From: Cyclobacterium lianum | Lineage (GTDB): Bacteria; Bacteroidota; Bacteroidia; Cytophagales; Cyclobacteriaceae | Assembly: GCF_900143075.1 (NCBI RefSeq) | Contig: NZ_FRCY01000001.1 | Coordinates: 531,514 to 595,513 of the forward strand | DNA length: 64,000 nucleotides | Direction of reading: 5' to 3' | Part shown: positions 24,201-32,335 of the stretch, piece after piece | How the letters are laid out: each line of letters opens with the position of its first letter | Numbering within the stretch: the stretch's first letter is position 1 | The notes under the pieces: model-generated | Told to the model about the DNA's origin: nothing | Database searches by the model: none | What the model saw: the letters and a program-made list of their open reading frames with translations, nothing else | Program-made: the position numbers and the translations under genes

Positions 24201-25886
24201 ATCCCAGTGAATGCCTTTGGTGTCCAGTTCAAAATTGCCGCTCAGGAAAATGTCTTCCTCCGTGAGGTTAATGTCCCTTAAAAAAGCCGTGTCCAACTGC
24301 ATGACCAGGTTGGCAGAGTCTTTTGCATTTCTCAGGTCCAGGGTGCCGTCCACCTCCATCACCAGGTTGGGATCTTTGATGTTAAGCTGGCCCTGAAAAA
24401 GGTCTTTTCCGAAAGTGGCTTTGGTATTGATATTGGTAAATTCGTATTGGTTAATGCCAATTTTGCTGATATGTGCATCCAAATCGATGAGTGCTTCGTC
24501 TACGGTAAGGCCAGTTCCCCTCAGGTCGCCCTTAAAGCTTACTTTCTGAAAATTTTCTAGTTCCCCGGTCAGCACTCCCAGGTCAAAATTTCGTGCCTCT
24601 ATGTTGCCCCGGTAAGTAGGTGTTCCGTTTTGATTGACGTAGTTCAGATTTCCTGTCAAGGTACCGATGGCGGTTCTGAATTCACCTTTTGCCTTGAAGT
24701 CAGTCAGGTAGCCATCAAAATCAGAGTCAAAACGGATGACGCCAAATTTAGCCACTTCATTTCTGGCTTCTGCAGAGATGTAGGGGTAAAGGTCTTCAGG
24801 TTGCAAAATTGAATTCATGAGGGAAAGGTTAAAATTGGTTTCGGCCACTGCCGGCAATCCCTCGATGGTGAATTTTCCGAATAGCGCACTCCGCTCCCCA
24901 AACCTCAATAACAACTCTTCCGAAAACATCGAATTGACCTTGCCAATAATCTCACCACTGAGATACAGCCGATCGTCTATCAGGGGCACATTGTCCGAAA
25001 AATAGCCGAGATCACGGATATCCAGAATGGCTTCGTCCAGGCGCGCGAGCAGGTCTACCTTACGGTTAAAATCTCTGAGGTCGGCAACATTCTCATAATC
25101 GAAGCGGAGGTAGTTTTTGATTTCTGTTTCATTAGACTTCAGAAACAGGTATTTGAATTCCATGCCGGTACTGGAGTAGGTGAAATCTGTCTGGAGTTGC
25201 TGAAAAACCATTCCCGAATTGGTTTCCACTCCCCTCATGTATTCAAGATCAAAGGCTACCGTATCCCTTCTTACGTAAAAATCAGTGGCATTGGCTACCA
25301 GATCCCTGAACTGCAGATTGGCATAGTCAAATTTCAGATCAATATCCGGTAGCGTATAGTCGATGATGTCCAGAGAGGTTTGTTCGAAGGAAATGTCAGA
25401 GATGGAAAAGGTGGATGCCCGCAGGGGCTTTTCCATGGGTCGGGAAAAAAAGCTGGCCCTGAGACGTTCCAGAAATACAGAAATGTTCAACCCTTCACCG
25501 TCCTTGTGGGTAAGCAAACGTACATTTCCGTTTCTGAGATTGATTACGTCCAGACCAGGCTGCTCCTTATCCAGCAAGCCCTGAATGGAAAAGTCAATGT
25601 AAACCTCTTCCAGGTCTATCATCAGGCTGTCCTGCAGATCGTACACTGTCACATCGCGTAGACTAATGGCATCCCACCAGCGCAGGTTTACCCGGCCGAT
25701 ATCTGTTACATATCCGGTATTGCTGGAAATCCTGTTGGTAATGAATCCGGCCAGGTAGGTTTGAATCCCCGGAATCTGCAATAAGAGTGTGAAAGTAAGC
25801 AAAAATACCAACAGGTACCGCAATACCCCATATAGCCGCCTAAGGGCATTCAGCAAAATTTCCTTAACTTTCGGTTTATTTTCCAA
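21279..25886 (-). CDS. tamB: TamB-like translocation and assembly module protein
   Basis: 1535 aa. There is one N-terminal membrane segment (about 18-40, LLVFLLTFTLLL), then a very long beta-rich periplasmic body of AsmA/DUF490-like repeats, and a C-terminal TamB domain (DUF490, last ~400 residues) with phrases such as FNMTGNFEIVDALYNFSLYN. TamB forms a hydrophobic groove that spans the periplasm; it carries phospholipids and helps insert outer-membrane proteins with TamA. No TamA (Omp85) gene is adjacent, which is common in Bacteroidota. Its start codon lies only 10 bases from that of the divergent tsaD, so the promoters must overlap the opposing coding regions. Confidence 0.93.
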   Translation of the reverse strand: MENKPKVKEILLNALRRLYGVLRYLLVFLLTFTLLLQIPGIQTYLAGFITNRISSNTGYVTDIGRVNLRWWDAISLRDVTVYDLQDSLMIDLEEVYIDFSIQGLLDKEQPGLDVINLRNGNVRLLTHKDGEGLNISVFLERLRASFFSRPMEKPLRASTFSISDISFEQTSLDIIDYTLPDIDLKFDYANLQFRDLVANATDFYVRRDTVAFDLEYMRGVETNSGMVFQQLQTDFTYSSTGMEFKYLFLKSNETEIKNYLRFDYENVADLRDFNRKVDLLARLDEAILDIRDLGYFSDNVPLIDDRLYLSGEIIGKVNSMFSEELLLRFGERSALFGKFTIEGLPAVAETNFNLSLMNSILQPEDLYPYISAEARNEVAKFGVIRFDSDFDGYLTDFKAKGEFRTAIGTLTGNLNYVNQNGTPTYRGNIEARNFDLGVLTGELENFQKVSFKGDLRGTGLTVDEALIDLDAHISKIGINQYEFTNINTKATFGKDLFQGQLNIKDPNLVMEVDGTLDLRNAKDSANLVMQLDTAFLRDINLTEEDIFLSGNFELDTKGIHWDTIEGVTRFRDVLVSYDGRDLFLDYFLFQSLFTEDSRVISLNSDLLVAGISGNFKVRQLAQDLTHLWKEYYAILTNDYSGPVANAPPAGEAYEIDLSLDLRDPNPILNLIDPRLFISSNTTVEGAFYQTDQNTVFNFFTGIDTIYYNGNYFIDNNIDLNTAKYKNSDEVLASFYTLSREIQLNSGFNFHNLSMETIWDQSRLNVSFYLDQLLTESYLNIEAGINLARGNTTIEFSPSEIKLLEDYWQFEEGNSIRIAAGETIFDNLKIYHENQYISADGKINLDPGDQMEINIHELNLDFLNSFGTREFEGLANGRIGLAEGWNKEGMEGQLDVQDIHINNFLVGDVSANATFAEQAINLSLQNYREGNKIIDITGNLASEDKEMALNANFENANLSVLEPFIEDYISNIDGNLNGNLGISGSLTRPIVEGLGKLENATFRFNYLNTTYLVDGNVIFEPDNISFRGLELRDVNNNTARLRGGITHDNFDNLILDLTADINNFQVMNTSAADNDLFFGTAYASGDINVFGAANNLDLTANASSQPNTRIYIPIGESNGQAQEDFINIINVRDTTESVNFEETVEKLAINNLRMNLNLDITPNAYVEIQIDPKTEENIQGRGRGILNLNIDTQGNFNMTGNFEIVDALYNFSLYNVINKKFLIEPGGIINWYGDPYEGVMDISAVYEENVSLASLQPNTNNGQFESSQLKRRFPVKVIMDLNGPLLSPDIAFDFDFSEFPEDSEIQTTISAFSNRIANDEQEKNRQVFSLIMLRRFSPEGQFSGAGIGFSNLSQLISSQLNNLIAQVDENLEIDFDLLGLDETALETFQLSIAYTFFDGRLRVTRDGGFTDLQGNADFNTIAGDWQAEYLLTEDGRYRVRVYNRNNFNTLTALGINNRGPNTYGVSVSQNLLFSSLKELFQNFSRKRSLPMNDSDEYLRRDFNINLDKVAPDLFKPDPVEDPSGIRILEQEKPGEK

Positions 25887-25896
25887 CAGGCACTAA

Positions 25897-26919
25897 ATGA
25901 GTTGTAATATACTAGCTATAGAATCCTCTTGTGATGAAACGTCAGCAGCAGTGATTTCTGATGGCAAAATACTTAATAATATCGTGGCCACGCAATCCGT
26001 TCACGAGAAATATGGGGGTGTGGTTCCGGAACTGGCCTCCAGAGCACATCAGCAGCATCTGGTCCCGGTGGTTTCCGAGGCATTAAAATCTTCGGGAGTG
26101 GACAAATCCGCTCTTTCGGCAGTAGCATTCACCCGCGGTCCAGGGCTGATGGGAGCCCTGCTGGTGGGCGTTTCTTTTGCCAAATCGTTTGCCCATGCCC
26201 TTGATCTGCCCCTTATCGAGGTCAATCACATGGAGGCCCATGTATTGGCACATTTCATTGAAAAGCCCAGCCCCTCATTTCCTTTTATCTGTCTTACGGT
26301 AAGCGGAGGGCATACACAGCTTGTGCGGGTGAGCAGCCATCTGGAAATGGAGATCCTGGGGGAAACCTTGGATGATGCAGTGGGAGAAGCGTTTGATAAG
26401 ATTGCCAAGATACTGGGCCTGCCCTATCCCGGAGGTCCACAGCTGGACAAATTGGCAGGTAACGGAGATCCGGATGCATTTACTTTCCCCTTGTCAGACA
26501 TGAAGGGACTAGACTTTTCCTTTTCAGGAATCAAGACGGCCGTTTTGTATTTTCTGAAGAAGAACCTCAAAGAGGATCCTGATTTTATAGCCCGCAACCT
26601 GGAAGATATCTGTGCATCGGTACAGCAAACGCTGATCGCAATGTTGATGAACAAACTGATCCGGGCATGCAATGAATCAGAGATCAGGGAAGTGGCCATT
26701 GCAGGAGGCGTGTCTGCAAACTCTGGTTTAAGAAAAGCGTTAAAAGAATCGGCCGGAGAGCAGGGCTGGAAGGTGTATTTGCCCAAATTGGAGTATTGCA
26801 CCGATAACGCAGCTATGGTGGCCATGGCTGCCCATTACAAGTACCAGGCCGGCCAGTTTTGTGGGCTGGATATCAGCCCGCTGGCAAGAATGAAAATTGG
26901 AAATCATGGCAAAAAATAA
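25897..26919 (+). CDS. tsaD: tRNA N6-threonylcarbamoyladenosine transferase TsaD
   Basis: 340 aa, normal family length. The start ILAIESSCDETSAAV is the ASKHA nucleotide-binding strand, VNHMEAHVLAHF holds the metal-binding His pair, and VSGGHTQLV and VAIAGGVSANSGLR follow in order. TsaD, with TsaB and TsaE, puts threonylcarbamoyl on A37 of ANN-decoding tRNAs. First gene of a compact operon; smpB starts inside its last 14 bases. Confidence 0.96.
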   Translation: MSCNILAIESSCDETSAAVISDGKILNNIVATQSVHEKYGGVVPELASRAHQQHLVPVVSEALKSSGVDKSALSAVAFTRGPGLMGALLVGVSFAKSFAHALDLPLIEVNHMEAHVLAHFIEKPSPSFPFICLTVSGGHTQLVRVSSHLEMEILGETLDDAVGEAFDKIAKILGLPYPGGPQLDKLAGNGDPDAFTFPLSDMKGLDFSFSGIKTAVLYFLKKNLKEDPDFIARNLEDICASVQQTLIAMLMNKLIRACNESEIREVAIAGGVSANSGLRKALKESAGEQGWKVYLPKLEYCTDNAAMVAMAAHYKYQAGQFCGLDISPLARMKIGNHGKK

Positions 26920-27370
26920 TAAGTTCGACAAGATCATCAATATCAGGAACAAAAAGGCAAGTTTTGAATTTGAATTCCTGGACAAATACAAGGCGGGGAT
27001 AGTACTTCGCGGTACTGAGATCAAATCTATTCGTGAAGGAAAGGTCTCGCTGACAGAGGCCTACTGTTATTTCAGGGGAGAAGAGTTGTTTATCAAACAA
27101 ATGCATATCGCCCCCTACAGCCTTGCCTCCCATTTTAACCATGATCCTGTGCGGGAGCGGAAGTTGTTGTTGCAAAAGCAGGAACTCAGAAAACTTCAAA
27201 ATAAGTTTTCCGAAAAAGGCCTTTCCATTGTTCCGGTGCGTATATTTATCAATGACCGGGGTCTGGCCAAAATGGAAGTGGCCCTGGCTAAAGGCAAAAA
27301 GACCCATGACAAAAGGCAGTCTATAAAGGAAAAAGATGCAAAACGAGACCTCCAACGTATGGCTTTCTGA
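26906..27370 (+). CDS. smpB: SsrA-binding protein SmpB
   Basis: 154 aa from ATGGCAAAAAATAA at 26906, which also contains the tsaD stop; the frame opens three codons earlier but M4 fits the family. Landmarks: the YKAGIVLRGTEIKSIREGKV beta-barrel, FIKQMHIAPY, and the basic tail (GKKTHDKRQSIKEKDAKRD) that enters the decoding centre. SmpB delivers tmRNA to stalled ribosomes. The tmRNA gene itself is not in this window. Confidence 0.95.
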   Translation: MAKNNKFDKIINIRNKKASFEFEFLDKYKAGIVLRGTEIKSIREGKVSLTEAYCYFRGEELFIKQMHIAPYSLASHFNHDPVRERKLLLQKQELRKLQNKFSEKGLSIVPVRIFINDRGLAKMEVALAKGKKTHDKRQSIKEKDAKRDLQRMAF

Positions 27371-28151
27371 ACCGGTATACGGCATTTGCCGCTTATCCCT
27401 GCTCAGTCTGTACCGGGAACCCGTGGTAGGCTCAGGGCTGACGTCGCAGTTGCTGTTTGGAGAACTATACAAGGTGCAGCGCAAAACCAGGGACGGCCTG
27501 TGGTATTTTGTAGCAGGGGAGTCCCAGGCCGGGGCCGGCTGGATGCTGGCCAGCCAGCACCATGATCTGTCGGCAGATTCTTTTGATGTTTTTCTACAAA
27601 GTCCACTCCATATCACTACAGCGCCGATCAGTAAAGTCATTTGGGAAAAATCACAGGTTTTATTGCTGCCGGGAAGCCAGCTTCATGCCGGAAATCACGA
27701 ATTTTTTGATTGGGAAACCTTATTTTCTTTTGAAGGCAGTAGCCGGCCTTTTTCTAAAAAAGCAGACAGGACGGAGTTGGTGAATATAGCCAATACCTTC
27801 ATAAATGCGCCGTACCTGTCCGGGGGAAGGAGTATTTTTGGATTGTATGAGGGAAGCTGGATGCACTTGGTGTTCAAGATTGCCGGATATATCATACCCA
27901 ATTACCTGTCACAACTTTTGACATCCGGAGAAGAGGTGGGCCTGGCAGACATACAGGCGGGAGACATTGTGGTTTTTGGCAATGAGCAGGGATTTGCCTC
28001 CAGGGCAGGACTGTATGTGGGAGATGGCCAAATGCTGGCCATACAGGGAAAAGTAAGGTTAAGCCCCTTTGACCCGGACAAATGGATCTCAGCCGAAAAC
28101 AAATCCAAACAGCTACAGGTTCTTCATGTTAAAAATCTTATGGGCTCATGA
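27336..28151 (+). CDS. NlpC/P60-fold protein lacking catalytic residues
   Basis: 271 aa without a signal peptide. The N-terminal ~75 residues are a bacterial SH3-like domain. The C-terminal ~130 residues follow the NlpC/P60 (C40) pattern of Bacteroidota, where active members read APYLWGGxxxFGxDCSGF, then DIxxGDxxFF, then HVGIYLGxxxxxHASGKV. Here these read APYLSGGRSIFGLYEGSW, DIQAGDIVVFGNEQG and RAGLYVGDGQMLAIQGKV. The Cys is gone (DCSG to YEGS), the first His is Arg and the downstream His is Ala, so it is probably a pseudoenzyme. The rest of the fold is well kept, which suggests a binding role. The start overlaps smpB by 35 bases and the end overlaps the HNH gene by 4. Confidence 0.85.
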   Translation: MQNETSNVWLSEPVYGICRLSLLSLYREPVVGSGLTSQLLFGELYKVQRKTRDGLWYFVAGESQAGAGWMLASQHHDLSADSFDVFLQSPLHITTAPISKVIWEKSQVLLLPGSQLHAGNHEFFDWETLFSFEGSSRPFSKKADRTELVNIANTFINAPYLSGGRSIFGLYEGSWMHLVFKIAGYIIPNYLSQLLTSGEEVGLADIQAGDIVVFGNEQGFASRAGLYVGDGQMLAIQGKVRLSPFDPDKWISAENKSKQLQVLHVKNLMGS

Positions 28152-28669
28152 AAGAATGGATGGAAAAAAAAGTGCTGGTGCTGAATCTGGACCACTCCCC
28201 TGTGGGCGTGGTCAATGTGCAAAAGGCATTGGTACTAACCTTGCTCGATAAAGCTTCGTCCCTTGCTCATTTTGATTACCTTACGATCAGGACAGTAGAC
28301 AGGGATTTTCCATATCCCGCTGTGATCCGCCTTGTCGAATACAAGAGTATACCCTATAAGGGAGTGATGCTAAACAGGAACAACCTGTACAAGAGGGACC
28401 AGCATTCCTGCCAGTATTGCGGTACAGATAAAGGGCTGACCCTGGATCATGTGGTTCCCCGGTCCAAGGGAGGGAAAACGAGTTGGAAGAATCTCGTAAC
28501 TGCCTGCCACCGCTGCAATACAGTAAAAGGCGACAAGACGCCTGAGCAGGCCGGCCTTAAGTTAAAAGCATTGCCTTTCAAACCAACACTGGCCTATTTT
28601 TTAGCGGAATATGCAGAACGACACGCAGAGGAGTGGCTGCCATTTTTAGCCGCCAAAACGGTAGGTTGA
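28148..28669 (+). CDS. HNH endonuclease family protein
   Basis: 173 aa; a start four codons later (MEKKVLVLN, 28160) is equally likely. The N-terminal ~75 residues are a conserved extension (VLVLNLDHSPVGVVNVQKA). The C-terminal part is an HNH domain: CQYCG, LTLDHVVPRSKGG, SWKNLVTACHRCN and GDKTPEQAGL, with two CxxC zinc pairs and the metal-binding DH. This architecture is widespread and conserved in Bacteroidota chromosomes next to housekeeping genes. The biological substrate is not established; a repair or processing role is more likely than mobile-element homing given the stable context. Fourth gene of the tsaD operon, overlapping the previous stop by ATGA. Confidence 0.9.
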   Translation: MKEWMEKKVLVLNLDHSPVGVVNVQKALVLTLLDKASSLAHFDYLTIRTVDRDFPYPAVIRLVEYKSIPYKGVMLNRNNLYKRDQHSCQYCGTDKGLTLDHVVPRSKGGKTSWKNLVTACHRCNTVKGDKTPEQAGLKLKALPFKPTLAYFLAEYAERHAEEWLPFLAAKTVG

Positions 28670-28738
28670 GCCCGGGCCTTGTCTGCAAAAGAACTTGATT
28701 TTTTGTAGGTTACAGGTTTCTATTCCTGAAATAATTTG

Positions 28739-28746
28739 TAAATTTG
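28739..28746 (+). promoter_or_regulatory. Candidate -7 box for rpsA
   Basis: TAAATTTG is a perfect match to the Bacteroidota -7 consensus TAnnTTTG, 104 bases upstream of the rpsA start. No clear TTG sits at the -33 position (GTTT instead). Confidence 0.5.
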
Positions 28747-28850
28747 CAATCCGTTCGGGTGGACGGTCCTTCTACAAAGAAGGTATTCTTCATAAAAACC
28801 TCAGCCAGACGACCCTAAGGCTGTTGAAAATCAGGGTTGTATCATTTAAT

Positions 28851-30632
28851 ATGTCAAATCAAGAAGATTTTAACTGGGAAAAATTTGAAACCAAGGGTTT
28901 TGGAGAAGGCTATACCAAGGCAGAAAGAGCCGAGATGGAGAAGCTTTACGACAAAACGCTGACCGAGATCACCGAAAAAGAGGTCATCACCGGTACGGTA
29001 GTGGGCATCAACGACAAGGACGTGATCATCAACATCGGTTTCAAATCGGATGGATTGGTTCCTTTGAACGAGTTTCGCGACGTAGAGGACCTGAAGATCG
29101 GAGACGAGGTGGAGCTTTTCATTGAGGAGCAGGAAAACGCTTTGGGCCAATTGGTTCTATCCCGAAAAAAGGCCAAAATGGTCAAAGCCTGGCAGACGAT
29201 CGAAGAGGCGCTGGAGCAGGATAACGTCATTGAGGGATTGGTGAAGAGAAGGACCAAAGGTGGTCTGATTGTAGATATATATGGCGTAGAGGCGTTCCTT
29301 CCCGGATCTCAGATAGACGTGAAGCCTATCCGTGATTTTGATATCTATGTAGGTAAGAAAATGGAAGTGAAAGTAGTGAAAATCAACCACGCCAACGATA
29401 ACGTGGTCGTTTCTCACAAGGTATTGATAGAAAAAGACCTCGAAAAGCAAAAAGCAGAAATCCTCAACAACCTGGAAAAAGGTCAGGTACTGGAAGGAGT
29501 GATCAAAAACATGACCAACTTCGGTGTATTTATCGATTTGGGTGGTGTGGACGGATTGCTGCACATTACTGATATTTCCTGGGGCCGCATCAACCATCCG
29601 GAAGAAGTACTCAACCTGGACGATAAGGTACAGGTGGTTGTGTTGGATTTTGATGATGACAAAAAGAGAATTTCCCTGGGCATGAAGCAGCTTACTGCAC
29701 ACCCTTGGGATTCACTTTCTGCCAATCTTGAGGTTGGATCCAAAGTACGTGGTAAAATTGTCAATGTGGCCGATTACGGTGCCTTCCTTGAATTGGCACC
29801 AGGTGTAGAAGGCCTGATCCACGTGTCAGAGATGTCCTGGTCTCAGCATTTGAGAAACCCTGCTGACTTTGTGAAGGTAGGTGACGAAATCGATGCCGTG
29901 GTGTTGACCTTGGACAAAGACGAAAGAAAAATGTCGCTGGGTATCAAGCAACTCACAGAAGATCCCTGGACGAAAGCCGAAATGGGCACCAAATATGCCA
30001 TCGGAACCAAACACAAAGGTATTGTCAGAAACCTGACCAACTTTGGTTTGTTCCTGGAGCTGGAAGAGGGTATCGACGGTCTGGTACACGTTTCTGACCT
30101 GTCATGGACCAAGAAAATCAAGCACCCTTCTGAATTTGTGAAAGTAGGCGACGAGTTGGATGTCATTGTTCTGGAGCTGGACCTGGATAGCAGAAGACTG
30201 GCTCTGGGTCATAAGCAGCTGGAAGAAAATCCATGGGATACCTTCGAGAGCGTATTCCCAATCGGATCTACGCACAAGTGTTCTATCATCTCCAAAAATG
30301 ACAAGGGCGCCGTACTGGAATTGCCCTACGGCCTGGAAGGATTCGTTACGGCCAAAAACCTGGAGAAGGAAGACGGTACACAGGCAGAGGCTGGAGAAAG
30401 CCTTGAATTCAGGGTGATCGAATTTTCTAAGGAAGACAAGCGAATTGTGCTTTCACATACGGCAACTTTTAAAGAAGAGGCCATGCCAAAAGCTGCTGCC
30501 AAGAAAGCAGCGTCCGGTACCAAGAAGAAAGCCACAGGATCAGACAGTAGCGCCGGAGGAGAGAAATCTACTTTGGGTGATCTGGATGCCCTGTCTGCAC
30601 TAAAAGAAAAAATGGATCAATCCAAAAAATAA
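28851..30632 (+). CDS. rpsA: 30S ribosomal protein S1
   Basis: 593 aa from the ATG at 28851 (MSNQEDFNWEKF). The frame is open 52 codons further upstream, but that part contains the putative promoter and has no family match. Six S1 (OB-fold) RNA-binding repeats can be followed by their periodic phrases (GVEAFLPGSQ; GGVDGLLHITDISWGRI; PGVEGLIHVSEMSW; EGIDGLVHVSDLSW; YGLEGFVTAKNL), spaced about 85 residues apart. The C-terminal ~50 residues are Lys/Ala-rich and disordered. S1 melts mRNA structure and recruits mRNA to the 30S subunit, which matters in Bacteroidota where Shine-Dalgarno sequences are weak. A strong terminator follows. Confidence 0.95.
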   Translation: MSNQEDFNWEKFETKGFGEGYTKAERAEMEKLYDKTLTEITEKEVITGTVVGINDKDVIINIGFKSDGLVPLNEFRDVEDLKIGDEVELFIEEQENALGQLVLSRKKAKMVKAWQTIEEALEQDNVIEGLVKRRTKGGLIVDIYGVEAFLPGSQIDVKPIRDFDIYVGKKMEVKVVKINHANDNVVVSHKVLIEKDLEKQKAEILNNLEKGQVLEGVIKNMTNFGVFIDLGGVDGLLHITDISWGRINHPEEVLNLDDKVQVVVLDFDDDKKRISLGMKQLTAHPWDSLSANLEVGSKVRGKIVNVADYGAFLELAPGVEGLIHVSEMSWSQHLRNPADFVKVGDEIDAVVLTLDKDERKMSLGIKQLTEDPWTKAEMGTKYAIGTKHKGIVRNLTNFGLFLELEEGIDGLVHVSDLSWTKKIKHPSEFVKVGDELDVIVLELDLDSRRLALGHKQLEENPWDTFESVFPIGSTHKCSIISKNDKGAVLELPYGLEGFVTAKNLEKEDGTQAEAGESLEFRVIEFSKEDKRIVLSHTATFKEEAMPKAAAKKAASGTKKKATGSDSSAGGEKSTLGDLDALSALKEKMDQSKK

Positions 30633-30662
30633 AGCGATAATCAAGGAATTGTTTCCATATGC

Positions 30663-30703
30663 AAAAGCGCTTGCCGGTTTCGGTAAGCGCTTTTTTTTTT
30701 TTT
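30663..30703 (+). terminator. Strong intrinsic terminator of rpsA
   Basis: AAAAGCGCTTGCC/GGTAAGCGCTTTT forms a 12-13 bp stem (one G-T pair), followed by a run of 13 T residues. Among the clearest terminators in the window. Confidence 0.9.
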
Positions 30704-30902
30704 GGCTGATCCACCCAGTTGAAGGCTGCTGCCACGGCTCTTTGCCGGCCCAATCAGAGACCATAATTTACAATCAGGGATTGCTGTTTAAAAGGTTTGC
30801 CATTTTTTTGTTGGATAACAAGTAAATTTAGTAGATTGTGCCTTGTTAATCGTCAGGTCGAACTTCTTCTACCAGCCAGAAAATATTAACCCAAGATTAT
30901 CT

Positions 30903-31769
30903 ATGAGATCTTTACAATTTCTTTTGCCTTTATTGTTGTGCCTGGTCAGCAGCCTTTATGCGCAGGAAAGCCGTGTCTTTGATGCGCTCAGTATGCAGAG
31001 CCAAATTCTGGATATGGAACGGAAATTTGCGGTGTATCTGCCTCCCGGATATGAGTATTCTCAGCGATCGTACCCCGTACTGTACCTGTTGCATGGTGCT
31101 GGAGATGACCAGACAGGCTGGGTTCAGTTTGGTGAGGTCCAGCATATTGCTGACAAGGCTTTTGCCGAAGGCATCGCTACTCAGATGATCATCGTCATGC
31201 CGGATGCCAATACCGGCAGGAGGGGTTACTTCAATGATGTCAACAATGACTGGCGGTATGAAGATTTCTTTTTTGAAGAACTCATGCCCTATGTGGAATC
31301 CCAGTACCGGATCAAAAAGGAAAAGCGCTACCGGGCCATAGCCGGTTTATCTATGGGGGGTGGAGGCACCTATTTTTATGCCATGCACCGGCCAGATCTT
31401 TTCTCTTCTGCCTGCCCCTTAAGTGCAGCGTTGCGAAATTCCAGCTTTGAGGATTTCCAGAAAGGTCTGGAAAGTAACCAGACTAAGGTAAATGATCCTG
31501 CGGCCCTGCAGTCCTATTATGACAGGCACCAGGCTCTCCGGCAACTTGAAGTAAATGAGCTGGATGACATCAGGTCCGTTAAATGGTATTTTGACTGCGG
31601 AGACGATGATTTTCTTTATGAAGGGAATAGCCTGGTACACATCGCCATGAAGAAAAAGGAAATCCCGCACGAATTCAGGATTCGGGACGGTGCCCACAAC
31701 TGGACGTATTGGAGGGAATCTCTTCCCGATGTGTTGAGTTTCGTTTCTGACACTTTTCGGCAGAAATAA
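30903..31769 (+). CDS. Secreted alpha/beta-hydrolase esterase (PF00756 type)
   Basis: 288 aa from the ATG at 30903, which begins a good signal peptide (LQFLLPLLLCLVSSLYA); the open frame reaches 20 codons further upstream without one. It is a putative-esterase (esterase D/tributyrin esterase) fold: YPVLYLLHGAGDD near the start, nucleophile elbow GLSMGG with S150, the acid in FDCGDDDFL and the His in DGAHNWTYW. Relatives hydrolyse feruloyl or acetyl esters of plant polysaccharides, or act on S-formylglutathione; export argues for a carbohydrate or lipid ester. Stands alone. Confidence 0.88.
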   Translation: MRSLQFLLPLLLCLVSSLYAQESRVFDALSMQSQILDMERKFAVYLPPGYEYSQRSYPVLYLLHGAGDDQTGWVQFGEVQHIADKAFAEGIATQMIIVMPDANTGRRGYFNDVNNDWRYEDFFFEELMPYVESQYRIKKEKRYRAIAGLSMGGGGTYFYAMHRPDLFSSACPLSAALRNSSFEDFQKGLESNQTKVNDPAALQSYYDRHQALRQLEVNELDDIRSVKWYFDCGDDDFLYEGNSLVHIAMKKKEIPHEFRIRDGAHNWTYWRESLPDVLSFVSDTFRQK

Positions 31770-31797
31770 GTGAAAATTCTTTCCGAAAACGGCAAGC

Positions 31798-32235
31798 CTA
31801 TTCTCCTATATCCTCCTGCCAGAGTGCCGGGTTTTCCTGGATAAAACGCCGCATCAGTGCCTGACAACGGCTGTCCTGGACTATGGTTAGTTCCACACCA
31901 TTTTCCCGGAGTAAGGTTTCGGCACCCATATAGGTCAGGTTTTCACCGATGACGACTTTTGGGATTCCGTACAGAAGTATGGCGCCCGAACACATGGGGC
32001 AAGGCGACAGGGTGGTATACAGGACGCATTTCTTGTAGACGGCAGCCGGTTGCCTTCCTGCATTTTCCAAAGCGTCCATTTCCCCGTGTAGTATGGTGCT
32101 GCCTTTTTGTACCCGCTGGTTATGTCCCCTTCCAATGATTTCATTTTCGTATACCAGTACCGATCCGATCGGTATCCCCCCGCTGTGCATGCCGGATTGG
32201 GCCTCTTCTATAGCCGCTTGCATAAATTGATCCAT
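31798..32235 (-). CDS. Cytosine deaminase, yeast Fcy1-like
   Basis: 145 aa. CDA-fold deaminase with zinc ligands in LHGEMDALEN (His plus proton-shuttling Glu) and SPCPMCSGA (two Cys). Beyond the motif it follows yeast Fcy1 closely: GxPIGxxL near the start, GRGHNxRxQKGS, LYTTLSPCxMCxGAI, YGIPxxVxGEN, and the same C-terminal ending W(x)EDIGE. Fcy1 converts cytosine to uracil (and 5-fluorocytosine to 5-fluorouracil) for pyrimidine salvage. This fits better than TadA (tRNA adenosine deaminase) or guanine deaminase. Bacterial cytosine deaminases of the CodA type are unrelated in fold. Convergent with the esterase gene. Confidence 0.82.
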   Translation of the reverse strand: MDQFMQAAIEEAQSGMHSGGIPIGSVLVYENEIIGRGHNQRVQKGSTILHGEMDALENAGRQPAAVYKKCVLYTTLSPCPMCSGAILLYGIPKVVIGENLTYMGAETLLRENGVELTIVQDSRCQALMRRFIQENPALWQEDIGE

Positions 32236-32335
32236 AGCCTTGGTTTTCTATCCTGATCGTAATATAGCAAAAAAATAAGCTCGCGATTTTTACCGGAGCT
32301 TATCTGATAGATTAAAATATAGTTGGATAAGTCAT

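Noticed and set aside
28854-30166. Several minus-strand ORFs (up to 181 codons) inside rpsA
   Set aside because: Antisense shadows of the S1 repeats; they recur with the repeat period.
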